The position numbers were made by a program, and so were the translations under genes. Below, in pieces: positions 33,426-41,295 of a DNA stretch of 46,460 nt (positions within the stretch are counted from its first letter, which is position 1; each line of letters opens with the position of its first letter). The notes beneath the pieces are model-generated. The model was given only the letters and a program-made list of their open reading frames with translations. It was not told the origin of the DNA and searched no databases. Source of the DNA: Thermolongibacillus altinsuensis (GTDB lineage Bacteria; Bacillota; Bacilli; Bacillales; Anoxybacillaceae); assembly GCF_004341205.1 (NCBI RefSeq), contig NZ_SLUL01000019.1:1-46460 (forward strand), given 5' to 3'.

Positions 33426-34322
33426 ATGGAAGTAACCAGTTATCGATCCGAAACAGCACCTGTGATGACATCGGTTTCCAAATGGAAAAAGCGCATTCCT
33501 TTCATCATCGCCTATGGAGTTTTGGGTTTGACCACACTGCCGATCATTTTGATGTATTTGTGGCTTTTGTTAAGTTCTTTTTCTGAACAAATGAAATACG
33601 GTTTTATTCCTGTTCGTTTCACACTTGAAAACTGGAAGTTTTTATGGACGAGCGTGGAGCATGGAGGAAGCGAGCTCCCAAGTATCTGGACGGCAACCTG
33701 GAATTCCTTCGTTTTTTCAGGCACTCTTACTATCTTGGAAGTCATTATCGGCGTCATGGCCGGATATGCTTTATCTCGGCTCGAATTCCCGGGACGTCAG
33801 GCGTTAATGAAGACTACGCTGTTATTACATGCTTTTCCGAGCATCGCTTTGCTTATTGCCGTGTATTATATTTTGAATTTTATGGGGTTGTTTGATTCCC
33901 TTTGGGGAGTTGTGTTAGTGAAAACAGCTCTGCAAATTCCGATGACAGCTTGGATTGTTAAAGGATTTTTTGATGATGTGCCATGGGATGTAGAGTGGGC
34001 TGGACTGATTGACGGATGCAGCCGTTTGAAGGTCTGGTTCACCATTGTGCTTCCGTTGATCAAGCCTGGAATTGCAGCCGTTAGCATTTTCTCGTTTTTA
34101 TCTGGTTGGTCTGAATTTTTGCTCTTATACACGTTTATTTTAAGCGATGAAAATGTCACTTTGGCCTCTTATCTCCAAAGATTAATCAGTGATCCAAACT
34201 TGGTTAATTATGGATTATTAAGTGCTGTATCCCTGTTTTATATGCTGCCGGTCTTGCTGTTTTTCATCTTTACGCAAAAATCATTGATGCAAGTAAGTGT
34301 AGGAGGAGGGAAGCGCGTATGA
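33426..34322 (+). CDS. ABC sugar permease, MalG/UgpE type
   Basis: 298 residues, six membrane helices. The EAA-type loop is VPWDVEWAGLIDGCSRLKVWFTIVLPLIKPGI, which contacts the ATPase. GAAGGGGG precedes the ATG, 16 bases after the previous stop. Its stop overlaps the ATPase start (ATGA), so the two are translated together. Confidence 0.92.
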   Translation: MEVTSYRSETAPVMTSVSKWKKRIPFIIAYGVLGLTTLPIILMYLWLLLSSFSEQMKYGFIPVRFTLENWKFLWTSVEHGGSELPSIWTATWNSFVFSGTLTILEVIIGVMAGYALSRLEFPGRQALMKTTLLLHAFPSIALLIAVYYILNFMGLFDSLWGVVLVKTALQIPMTAWIVKGFFDDVPWDVEWAGLIDGCSRLKVWFTIVLPLIKPGIAAVSIFSFLSGWSEFLLLYTFILSDENVTLASYLQRLISDPNLVNYGLLSAVSLFYMLPVLLFFIFTQKSLMQVSVGGGKRV

Positions 34323-35428
34323 AAATCGAGCTAAAAAATATTTGTAAATCCTTCAACAAAAAATCGAATACGATTGATCACATGAGCTTGACGATAGAAG
34401 ATGGAGAGTTTGTTGCTCTCCTTGGACCGAGCGGTTGCGGGAAGTCTACCACGATGCTGATGATTGCTGGCATTTATAAGCCAGATAGCGGTGAAATTTA
34501 TTTTGATGGCCAGCTTGTCAATGATTTAGAGCCAAAGGATCGAAATATCGGCATGGTGTTTCAAAGCTATGCTTTATATCCGCATATGACGGTTTTAGAG
34601 AATATCGCATTTCCATTGAAACAACAGAAAGTTCCAAAAGAAGAGCGAATTGAACGAGCGAAACAGGCGGCTGAAATGGTGCAGCTAGGGCATTTATTAG
34701 ATCGAAAACCGAGTGAATTATCCGGAGGTCAGCAGCAACGAGTGGCTCTGGCGCGCGCCATCGTGAAAAAACCAAAGGTGCTGTTGTTGGATGAACCAAT
34801 GTCCAATCTTGATGCCAGATTAAAAATTGAAATGAGAGAGGAAATTTCCCGCATCCAAAAAGAATTGGGCATCACAACGATTTTGGTTACCCATGATCAA
34901 GAAGAAGCAATGACGATGGCGGATCGTATAGCGGTCATGAGAGACGGAAAAATCATTCAATACAGCACGCCGATGGAATTATATAATCATCCGAAAGACT
35001 ATTTTGTCGCTCAGTTTATCGGAACGCCTCCGATGAACTTCCTGAAAGGAAAACTATCGAACAACCAGCTTCGTTTACGAAACATGACCATTGAATTAGA
35101 TCGCAAATGGCTCGATTTTGATGGAGAAGAAACAGACGTACATGTAGGAATTCGTCCTCATGATTTAAAATTAGGAAACAACGGGGATATTCGCATCAGA
35201 GGAATTGTCCATATGGTTGAGCCTATTGGCCATTCGCAAATCGTCAATGTAAAAGTCGGCAATGAGCAGGTTCGTTTCTTCGTTGAACCAAACATCAAAA
35301 TGGAATATGGCCGTGAAGTTGAAATATCAGCCGACATTTCAGCCATTCATTTATTTGATAAAGCGACGGGAAGAAGTTTAAAAAAAGATAGTGTAAATCA
35401 AGGACAAATCGAAGAACTCGTTAGTTAA
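34319..35428 (+). CDS. ABC transporter ATP-binding subunit (MsmX/UgpC type)
   Basis: 369 residues. Walker A GPSGCGKST (36-44), Q-loop VFQSYALYPHM, signature LSGGQQQRVALARA, Walker B VLLLDEPMSNLD and switch VTHDQEEAMTMAD. The C-terminal TOBE/regulatory domain includes VHVGIRPHDLKLG. Many Bacillus CUT1 importers borrow a shared MsmX; here the ATPase is dedicated to the operon, which may indicate an independently acquired cluster. Confidence 0.95.
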   Translation: MKIELKNICKSFNKKSNTIDHMSLTIEDGEFVALLGPSGCGKSTTMLMIAGIYKPDSGEIYFDGQLVNDLEPKDRNIGMVFQSYALYPHMTVLENIAFPLKQQKVPKEERIERAKQAAEMVQLGHLLDRKPSELSGGQQQRVALARAIVKKPKVLLLDEPMSNLDARLKIEMREEISRIQKELGITTILVTHDQEEAMTMADRIAVMRDGKIIQYSTPMELYNHPKDYFVAQFIGTPPMNFLKGKLSNNQLRLRNMTIELDRKWLDFDGEETDVHVGIRPHDLKLGNNGDIRIRGIVHMVEPIGHSQIVNVKVGNEQVRFFVEPNIKMEYGREVEISADISAIHLFDKATGRSLKKDSVNQGQIEELVS

Positions 35429-35449
35429 GAAATAAGGGATGAAAGAGAA

Positions 35450-36274
35450 ATGGCCATAAACATCAAAAAGGGTTTGGAACAAGTTTTGTATGACTCAGCG
35501 ATTGAATATGCATTGCAAGCCGGCCAATTGCTTAAAGAGCGCTTAGGTAATAAAGGAAAAATTCAGCAAAAAAAGAATATTTCCGACCTTGTGACAGAGG
35601 TTGATCAATTGAGTGAGGAGTTGCTTCGGGGAAAAATTCAGGAAGATTATCCTGACCATTGGATTTTATCTGAAGAGGATTGCGGTCAGGCCAATGCATA
35701 TGAAGTGTTTAAAAATCAGGATTCGGGATATGGTTGGATCATCGATCCGATTGATGGCACCACTAATTTCATTCACGGCATTCCTCATTTCTCTGTTTCG
35801 ATTGGGGTTGTAAAGGCCGGAAAACCTGTGATTGGTGTTGTGTTCAATCCGATCACAGGTGAACTTTATGCGGCAAGGAAGTCCTTTGGGGCTTATCTGA
35901 ACGGCCGCCCGATCCGAGTTGGAAAAGAATCAACATTGGCTGAAGCAGTTGTAGCAACAGGGTTTCAAGCCAGTGATTTTAAATCAGGATCCCGTGTCAT
36001 TCAGCAAATGGACAAGTTGGCAGGGAAAAGCCGCAGCATTCGCATATTCGGTGCGGCAAGTTTGGATTTGTGCTTAGTTGCATCCGGGAAGATTACTGGA
36101 TTCTGGCATGAAGGTCTCAATCCGTGGGATACCGCTGCAGGAGTTTTGATCCTAACAGAAGCAGGAGGACAGGTTACGGATCAAGATGGGAATCCTTACT
36201 GTCTCTTTCATGATTCGCTGATCGCTTCCAACGGAAAAATCCATGATGAACTGATGAAAACAATCAAACTATGA
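35450..36274 (+). CDS. Inositol-monophosphatase-family phosphatase
   Basis: 274 residues. Metal-binding motif 1 WILSEEDCG (E75/E76 region), motif 2 DPIDGTTNFIHGIPHFSVSIG (residues 99 on) and the C-terminal LNPWDTAAGVLILTEAGG are all present, so it should be an active Mg2+-dependent, Li+-sensitive phosphatase. The family covers inositol-1-phosphate, fructose-1,6-bisphosphate, PAP and other sugar phosphates. Its position 22 bases after the importer ATPase makes it the only metabolic enzyme of the operon, so it may dephosphorylate the imported compound or a derivative. The substrate is unproven. Confidence 0.92.
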   Translation: MAINIKKGLEQVLYDSAIEYALQAGQLLKERLGNKGKIQQKKNISDLVTEVDQLSEELLRGKIQEDYPDHWILSEEDCGQANAYEVFKNQDSGYGWIIDPIDGTTNFIHGIPHFSVSIGVVKAGKPVIGVVFNPITGELYAARKSFGAYLNGRPIRVGKESTLAEAVVATGFQASDFKSGSRVIQQMDKLAGKSRSIRIFGAASLDLCLVASGKITGFWHEGLNPWDTAAGVLILTEAGGQVTDQDGNPYCLFHDSLIASNGKIHDELMKTIKL

Positions 36275-36366
36275 ATCAATGAAAATGAATACAATGATTT
36301 ATCAGGTCGATGGAAAAAGCACAAGTGAAAAAGTATCATGATGGTTACATACGCTTCAATAACGAT

Positions 36367-36399
36367 AAAGCCCTTCTCGTATGAATGAGAAGGGCTTTT
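36367..36399 (+). terminator. Terminator of the ABC/IMPase operon
   Basis: AAAGCCCTTCTC pairs with GAGAAGGGCTTT, with loop GTATGAAT and a short T-run. The 270 bases that follow, to 36672, contain nothing I can assign. Confidence 0.9.
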
Positions 36400-36672
36400 C
36401 GAAATTCCCCGTTAGAGATTGGAAAGGAGTTGGGCGTTATAGTTTCTGACACGATTACAACAATAACAAATCCCCCTATTTCCGTCCACAAAATTCTCCT
36501 CGCTTTCTGATGAATTCCACGTATCTATTCGTAAACCTTAATACGTTTTCCTTCTGTCCTTTAGATCGTAATTGAATTCAATAACCATTGATAACTAACT
36601 TTCAACACATAAAAGAATCGGTCTGTAAATATAAATGTAGAAGCGTAAATTTTAAAGAGGGAGTGGAAAAAA

Positions 36673-37575
36673 ATGCTAAATCATCCACCGACCCCTGGTC
36701 ATTTTGCAGCTGATTTCCAAAGTCAGATGTTAATTCCTCCTGAGACAAAAGCTTCTGCACCTGAATCTTTGACAGAAAAGAAGTTTATTGAACGGTCACT
36801 AACTGAAAACAAATTTTGGCTTAGAATTATGAAAGAACATGCTCTATTTCTTGGAGAGGGGTTTAATCGAAAAGACAAGGATTTAATTCAGCAAACCGAT
36901 CGTTTTTATCATTACTTTGAACAACTTGAAAAAAGAGCACATCAAACTCCCGAAACTGTTCAAGCTGTAAGAAAATTAAATGAAGATAGTATTCAGTTAG
37001 TTTATGGATTTAGAAATTTTAAGAGAAACCTTCTAATCCTCATTATTAATTGTAAAGTGAGCGGCTTTAATTTCCCACTCCTTGTAGACCATATCGCACG
37101 CGAAGCTGAATATTTTATGAGAAGTTTACAAAAGTTTAATCAAGGGATTTTAGACCCTATTCAAGACGCCATTATAAGCGAAAATGTTTTTTGGTTGCGC
37201 ATCATGATGGAACATTCTCGCTTTATATCCTCACTGCTTGATCCTTCCGAACGAAACCTTGTGATTACAGCTAGAAAGTTTGGAGATGATTTTGAAGTTT
37301 TATTAAATCAAGCAAGAGATGTAGAATCCATGCTTTATAACAAAGAACCGACATATCCGGTAATCGGAAAAATGAATAAAGATAGCGAAAATGCGACAAC
37401 AGAATTAAGAAACTTCAAAAAAGCCGGTTTAGAATTAATTAAAACTTGTCAAATAAAAAGCGTGATTAATCCATTACTAGCAGACCATGTTGTCAGAGAA
37501 GCGGAACATTTCTTATATATGATTCATGTTTTAGAGAATCGCCTAATGAAAAAGCAAAAAGAAAATCAAATGTAA
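36673..37575 (+). CDS. DUF2935 protein with internal duplication
   Basis: 300 residues. Two homologous helical halves: ENKFWLRIMKEHALFLGEGF (about 45-64) and ENVFWLRIMMEHSRFISSLL (about 169-188). Each ends in a second conserved block (PLLVDHIAREAEYFMRSL and PLLADHVVREAEHFLYMI). The repeated E-x-x-F-W-x-x-I-M-x-E-H and D-H-x-x-R-E-A-E-x-F motifs have acidic/His residues that would suit metal binding in a helical bundle. DUF2935 proteins are widespread in spore-forming Firmicutes with no defined function. AAAGAGGGAG precedes the ATG; monocistronic. Confidence 0.9.
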   Translation: MLNHPPTPGHFAADFQSQMLIPPETKASAPESLTEKKFIERSLTENKFWLRIMKEHALFLGEGFNRKDKDLIQQTDRFYHYFEQLEKRAHQTPETVQAVRKLNEDSIQLVYGFRNFKRNLLILIINCKVSGFNFPLLVDHIAREAEYFMRSLQKFNQGILDPIQDAIISENVFWLRIMMEHSRFISSLLDPSERNLVITARKFGDDFEVLLNQARDVESMLYNKEPTYPVIGKMNKDSENATTELRNFKKAGLELIKTCQIKSVINPLLADHVVREAEHFLYMIHVLENRLMKKQKENQM

Positions 37576-37588
37576 ATTGTTTTGAAGA

Positions 37589-37622
37589 GCCTGTATCATT
37601 GAAATGGATACAGGCATTTTTT
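37589..37622 (+). terminator. Terminator after the DUF2935 gene
   Basis: GCCTGTATC pairs with GATACAGGC, followed by ATTTTTTAT. Confidence 0.9.
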
Positions 37623-37671
37623 ATCATTTGATTTGGTAAAAAATGCTCTCTTTCAAGCTAGTTGAAGATGT

Positions 37672-37854
37672 TCACGAACAACGTTTATTTTTGTTTTTTT
37701 CATGTTTAAATGCCATTACAAACAACAAGAAATAACTTATGAAAACAAGTGCACATAAGGTTTTCAAAAATATTGAATCACTATCAATAAAAGTAGTTAT
37801 AGTTGAAATTGAAATGAGAATCCCTACACCGATATATACGAATAATGTCCTCAT
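37672..37854 (-). CDS. Small two-helix membrane protein, unknown
   Basis: 60 residues, two hydrophobic segments (about 5-22 and 30-48) and a basic Lys/Asn-rich C-terminus. AAAGGAAG precedes the ATG at a good spacing. It overlaps the end of the next minus-strand frame by 71 bases in another phase, so translational coupling is possible. No family recognised. Confidence 0.45.
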   Translation of the reverse strand: MRTLFVYIGVGILISISTITTFIDSDSIFLKTLCALVFISYFLLFVMAFKHEKNKNKRCS

Positions 37855-37993
37855 AATTGTCTTCCTTTACCTTCTGATCGTATTCAAATCTCTTGTCCGC
37901 TAGTGAAATGACTGAATCATATCCAGCAGCTTTCAAATTTGATGAGATTACAGGGTGTATATTCTCCCTGTTGCTTTTTACATATTTCTTCAA
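37784..37993 (-). CDS. Doubtful small ORF beside MITE copy 4
   Basis: 69 residues with a plausible soluble N-terminal part (a stretch DSVISLADKRFEYDQKVKED) but an odd aromatic tail. The start is TTG with only a distant AAAGGA. MITE copy 4 lies just upstream, so this may be a gene whose 5' part was displaced, or a chance frame. Only one of this and the preceding ORF may be real. Confidence 0.3.
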   Translation of the reverse strand: MKKYVKSNRENIHPVISSNLKAAGYDSVISLADKRFEYDQKVKEDNYEDIIRIYRCRDSHFNFNYNYFY

Positions 37994-38062
37994 AAAGGAA
38001 AAAAAATCCTTTCATAGGTAGATCAAAAATTGTAGGAAAATATCTTCTTTTGTTGAATTTTG

Positions 38063-38288
38063 ATATATATATGATAAGCTTAATTTTCCGACATAAACAA
38101 GCTTTTCTGCCACTTCTCCGAACGAAAACGCCATCAGACAAATGAATTTGTCTGTCATGCGTTTTACGTTCGGAATCGGCATGCTAGAAGCATGCCGGGG
38201 CGGCAAGAAACATCTTGCCGCCTATGGCAGAAAAGCGGTCTTCTATTCATGATGAGATATGTCGGAAACTCAACTTGAATCTATATAG
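38063..38288 (+). mobile_element. Structured MITE-like element, copy 4
   Basis: A fourth copy, 226 bp, same orientation as copy 1 and identical to it in the segment GGTCTTCTATTCATGATGAG. Its central hairpin reads GGCATGC-TAGAA-GCATGCC, whereas the other three read TTCTA in the same orientation: the loop is inverted here. The GGCGGCAAGA hairpin loop is AACA instead of AAAA. Confidence 0.87.
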
Positions 38289-38393
38289 AAGGAGAAGAAA
38301 AGTCATTCGGTACGTTTCAATAAGCATAAGTTAAGAAGTTAAAAAGTTTTACAACAAGAGTGCTGCTAGGGAGTTGGTTTCAATAGAGATTGA

Positions 38394-38564
38394 TCATTAA
38401 GACAAGCAACCAATTTGTCGAATCGCTACACTTCTGCCGTTGCGCTTGTCCTTTTGATTGCATACTACGCTGCTTTTGAAGCAATGTCATTAAATCCGGC
38501 TTTATATGGTATTGGTTCAGTTGTTGGCATGAAATATGCACTTGAGAACGGGGGGAGAGAAATA
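38394..38564 (+). pseudogene. Holin-like membrane segment fused in frame ahead of the lytic enzyme
   Basis: The frame is open from a stop at 38391 and continues without a stop into the peptidase. It encodes a hydrophobic helix SAVALVLLIAYYAAFEAM, then LNPALYGIGSVVGMKYALENG, resembling the tail of a small phage membrane protein. There is no ATG at its head and no ribosome site before the TTG at 38415. It is probably the 3' remnant of a holin-type gene preceding an endolysin. Confidence 0.4.
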
Positions 38565-39185
38565 ATGACAATTCTTCTAAAGGAATTGTTAGAAAAAGCA
38601 GAAAAGAAATTACAAGGTGTTCATCCGGTTATTGCCGAAAAAGCGCGTCAGCTCATTTCTTTAGCGTTTAAAGAAGGAATCCATATCATCATCACACAAG
38701 GGTTGCGCACAATTGAAGAACAGAATGAACTCTATGCACAAGGTCGAACAAAGCCCGGAAAAATTGTGACCAATGCTAAAGGAGGCTATTCCTTTCACAA
38801 TTTTGGGCTAGCTTTTGATTTTGCGGTATTGAATGCAGATGGTAGCGTGAACTGGAATGTCGATGAAAAATGGAAACGTGTAGGAGCATTAGGAAAATCG
38901 CTTGGACTTGAATGGGGAGGAGATTGGAGAACGTTTAAAGATTATCCTCATTTTCAATACACATTTGGTCTTTCGTTAACTGATTTACGAGCAGGAAAAC
39001 GGCCAAAGGAGGAAAAAGAAGTGAAAAAAGACGATATTACAGGTCACTGGGCGGAAGGAAGCATTAGAAAAGCGATCCAAAAAGGCATTATCAAAGGTTA
39101 TTCTGACGGTCAATTCAAGCCGAATGAGCCTGTCACAAGAGCGCAATTAGCGGTGATTTTAGATCGATTAGGCTTGTTAAAGTAA
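38565..39185 (+). CDS. M15 L-alanyl-D-glutamate-type peptidase with SLH domain
   Basis: 206 residues. A CwlK/Ply-like peptidase domain: VHPVIAEKARQLISLAFKEGI, ITQGLRTIEEQNELYAQGRT, then SFHNFGLAFDFAV (zinc His and Asp) and DYPHFQYTFG (second His). The C-terminal S-layer-homology repeat is ITGHWAEGSIRKAIQKGIIKGYSDGQFKPNEPVTRAQLAVIL. It cleaves peptide stems in cell-wall murein while anchored to secondary wall polymer. No signal peptide is visible, which fits a phage endolysin needing a holin. ATG 38565 follows GGGGGGAGAG. The longer frame from 38415 would add a membrane helix. Confidence 0.87.
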   Translation: MTILLKELLEKAEKKLQGVHPVIAEKARQLISLAFKEGIHIIITQGLRTIEEQNELYAQGRTKPGKIVTNAKGGYSFHNFGLAFDFAVLNADGSVNWNVDEKWKRVGALGKSLGLEWGGDWRTFKDYPHFQYTFGLSLTDLRAGKRPKEEKEVKKDDITGHWAEGSIRKAIQKGIIKGYSDGQFKPNEPVTRAQLAVILDRLGLLK

Positions 39186-39211
39186 CCCCTCTCAACCGAG
39201 AGGAGTTTTTT
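39186..39211 (+). terminator. Terminator after the lytic enzyme gene
   Basis: CCTCTC-AACC-GAGAGG followed by AGTTTTTT; it starts just after the stop codon. Confidence 0.8.
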
Positions 39212-39222
39212 CGTTCTTTGAT

Positions 39223-39719
39223 TCATTTTTCGTTGTACAATTCTTTTCCTAACCATATATAAGCTGATAATCTTCCGTATTTGTCTTTGATTTGTACGTC
39301 AAATTCTAATGTGACGGTTTTATTAGTTTTGTATAGTTCGATGCCTCTTTTCCATATTTTTCGACAGGTTTACTTGGATGAACGGTCTCTGGATTATTCA
39401 CGCCAATGAGACGAACAGTTGCCACAGCCTTGTTCTTGAATTGAACCTCTACTGTATCTCCATCAATGACACGGTTGACTTTTACCGTGTGTTTAGAGTT
39501 TACTTTAATTGCTGGCAACGCTATTTTTTTGGATTGATGGCTTTGTTGTTTTTTCTGTTTGTGATAGTGATATTGACCTTTTTTCAAACCATACTTCTCA
39601 CAATTTGTATGGCATGTATGTCCCCCGTTTTTGTCGAGTTTTCCAGGGTGAGCAAACGTTGAGGTTACGAATTCAAACAGCATGAAGAATGATAATGCGA
39701 TCGTTAGAAATTTTCTCAT
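39223..39719 (-). pseudogene. Frameshifted secreted thermonuclease-like protein
   Basis: A signal peptide (MRKFLTIALSFFMLFEFVTS) is followed by a YHYH-type region (GGHTCHTNC...GQYHYHKQKK) and a staphylococcal-nuclease domain with VNRVIDGDTVEVQF and RLIGVNNPE. The normal frame ends at 39306 after TKLIKPSH. The expected continuation TNKTVTLEFDVQIKDKYGRL is found in another phase and runs to a stop at 39223 (LGKELYNEK). A small indel near 39322-39330 therefore removes the C-terminal third, including the conserved Arg of KYGRL. A sequencing error is an alternative. Confidence 0.8.
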
Positions 39720-39916
39720 CGTTCATTTTTCACCCTTTCTCCTTGTATTCAAAAACAGCGACTATATTTTACAATCAGTGAAAATATTTTTCTGGTAAAT
39801 TTTTCAACATGGATGACTGATTTATCGATGAGAGATGAAAGGATCTTGCTTGTAAGTTCTTTTTTGTTTTTAATTGTTTTGTAAAAAACATCATGATAAA
39901 ATTTTCCTCACTTGGG

Positions 39917-39922
39917 TATAAT
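39917..39922 (+). promoter_or_regulatory. -10 box of the miaA-hfq promoter
   Basis: TATAAT, 42 bases ahead of the miaA ATG. The -35 region is poor (TGATAA at 17-bp spacing). It fits transcription starting near 39929, excluding the upstream GTG as start codon. Confidence 0.4.
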
Positions 39923-39964
39923 AAATGAGTGATACATAATCGCATAGAAAGTAGTGGTTCGTTC

Positions 39965-40903
39965 ATGGGAGAGAAGTTGGTTGTTCTCATTGGACCGACG
40001 GCGGTCGGGAAGACAAAAATGAGCATTGAACTAGCGAAACGGTTGAACGGAGAAATTATTAACGGAGATTCGATGCAAGTATATAAAGGAATGGATATTG
40101 GCACAGCGAAAATTCGTCCTGAAGAGATGGAGGGGATTCCTCACCATTTATTTGATATAAAAGAGCCGTGGGAATCTTTTTCGGTCGCTGAGTTTCAAAC
40201 GTTAGCTCGATCCCTTGTGGATGAAATAACATCTCGTCGGAAGCTGCCAATGATTGTCGGTGGAACAGGTCTTTATATTCAATCTGTCATTTATGACTAT
40301 CAATTTTCTGATGTACCATCGAATCCTCAATATCGTAAATATTTAGAAGAGCATGAGGATAAATATTCTCTTTATGAAAAGCTAAAAGAAATTGATCCTG
40401 AAAGCGCTGAGCGCATTCATCCAAATAATGTTCGTCGCGTCATTCGCGCATTAGAAATTTATCATTGCACCGGGAAAACGATGACGCAATGGTTAAGTGA
40501 GCAAAAAAGACAATTGGTGTACGATGTCGCTTTGATCGGTTTAACGATGGAACGTGAAAAGCTGTATCGTCGTATTAACGAACGGGTAGACCAAATGATT
40601 GCGCAAGGATTAATTGATGAAGTAAAGGCGTTGTACAAACGAGGCATTCGCGATTGTCAATCGATTCAAGCAATCGGCTATAAAGAGCTGTACGCTTATT
40701 TTGATGGGATTCTTTCCTTAGAAGAAGCGATTGAACAGCTTAAACAAAATTCACGGCGTTATGCCAAACGTCAATTGACATGGTTTCGGAATCAAATGCC
40801 TGTTCAATGGTTTGATATGAGTGAAGAAGAAAGATTTGACGAAAGAGTAGATGAAATTTTATCCTACATTGCAGGAAAGTTCAATTTAAAAACGAATATA
40901 TAA
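39965..40903 (+). CDS. miaA: tRNA dimethylallyltransferase MiaA
   Basis: 312 residues. The P-loop GPTAVGKTKMSIELAKRL follows the N-terminus. The DSMQVYKGMDIGTAK and GIPHHLFDI motifs and the IVGGTGLYIQ strand are diagnostic. Prenylates A37 of tRNAs reading UNN codons. ATG 39965 is preferred although its ribosome site is weak; the frame extends to a GTG at 39929 close to the probable transcription start. It lies 33 bases before hfq, as in other Bacillaceae. Confidence 0.96.
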   Translation: MGEKLVVLIGPTAVGKTKMSIELAKRLNGEIINGDSMQVYKGMDIGTAKIRPEEMEGIPHHLFDIKEPWESFSVAEFQTLARSLVDEITSRRKLPMIVGGTGLYIQSVIYDYQFSDVPSNPQYRKYLEEHEDKYSLYEKLKEIDPESAERIHPNNVRRVIRALEIYHCTGKTMTQWLSEQKRQLVYDVALIGLTMEREKLYRRINERVDQMIAQGLIDEVKALYKRGIRDCQSIQAIGYKELYAYFDGILSLEEAIEQLKQNSRRYAKRQLTWFRNQMPVQWFDMSEEERFDERVDEILSYIAGKFNLKTNI

Positions 40904-40936
40904 CATTAACGTAGAGAGAAAAGAGGAGGACGACTC

Positions 40937-41161
40937 ATGAAAAATACGATCAATATTCAAGATCAATTTTTAAATCAATTACGCAAAGATGGTGCACCAG
41001 TGACCGTGTTTTTGCTCAACGGGTATCAATTGCGCGGACTCGTCAAAGGATTTGATAACTTTACTGTCCTTTTGGAAGTGGATGGAAAACAACAGTTGAT
41101 TTATAAACATGCCATTTCAACGTTTGCTCCGCAAAAAAATGTAAAAGTAGAGATGGAATAA
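40937..41161 (+). CDS. hfq: RNA chaperone Hfq
   Basis: 74 residues. Sm1 motif with [43 protein letters not shown]; Sm2 is IYKHAIST. It forms a hexameric ring binding small RNAs and mRNAs. There is no long C-terminal tail, as usual in Bacillus. AGGAGGA precedes the ATG. Probably co-transcribed with miaA and closed by the terminator at 41168. Confidence 0.97.
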   Translation: MKNTINIQDQFLNQLRKDGAPVTVFLLNGYQLRGLVKGFDNFTVLLEVDGKQQLIYKHAISTFAPQKNVKVEME

Positions 41162-41167
41162 TAAAAG

Positions 41168-41206
41168 AAAATCGCTCGCTCTAAACAAGGGTGAGCGATT
41201 TTTTTG
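41168..41206 (+). terminator. Terminator of miaA-hfq
   Basis: AATCGCTC pairs with GAGCGATT and is followed by a T-run. Confidence 0.9.
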
Positions 41207-41295
41207 TTCTACATGTTGGGCGATTGTCACAAAATAAATAAGGAAAGCGTATATTGTTAGAAGAAGGGATGAAGTGAAAGAGAGGTGACGATGCT

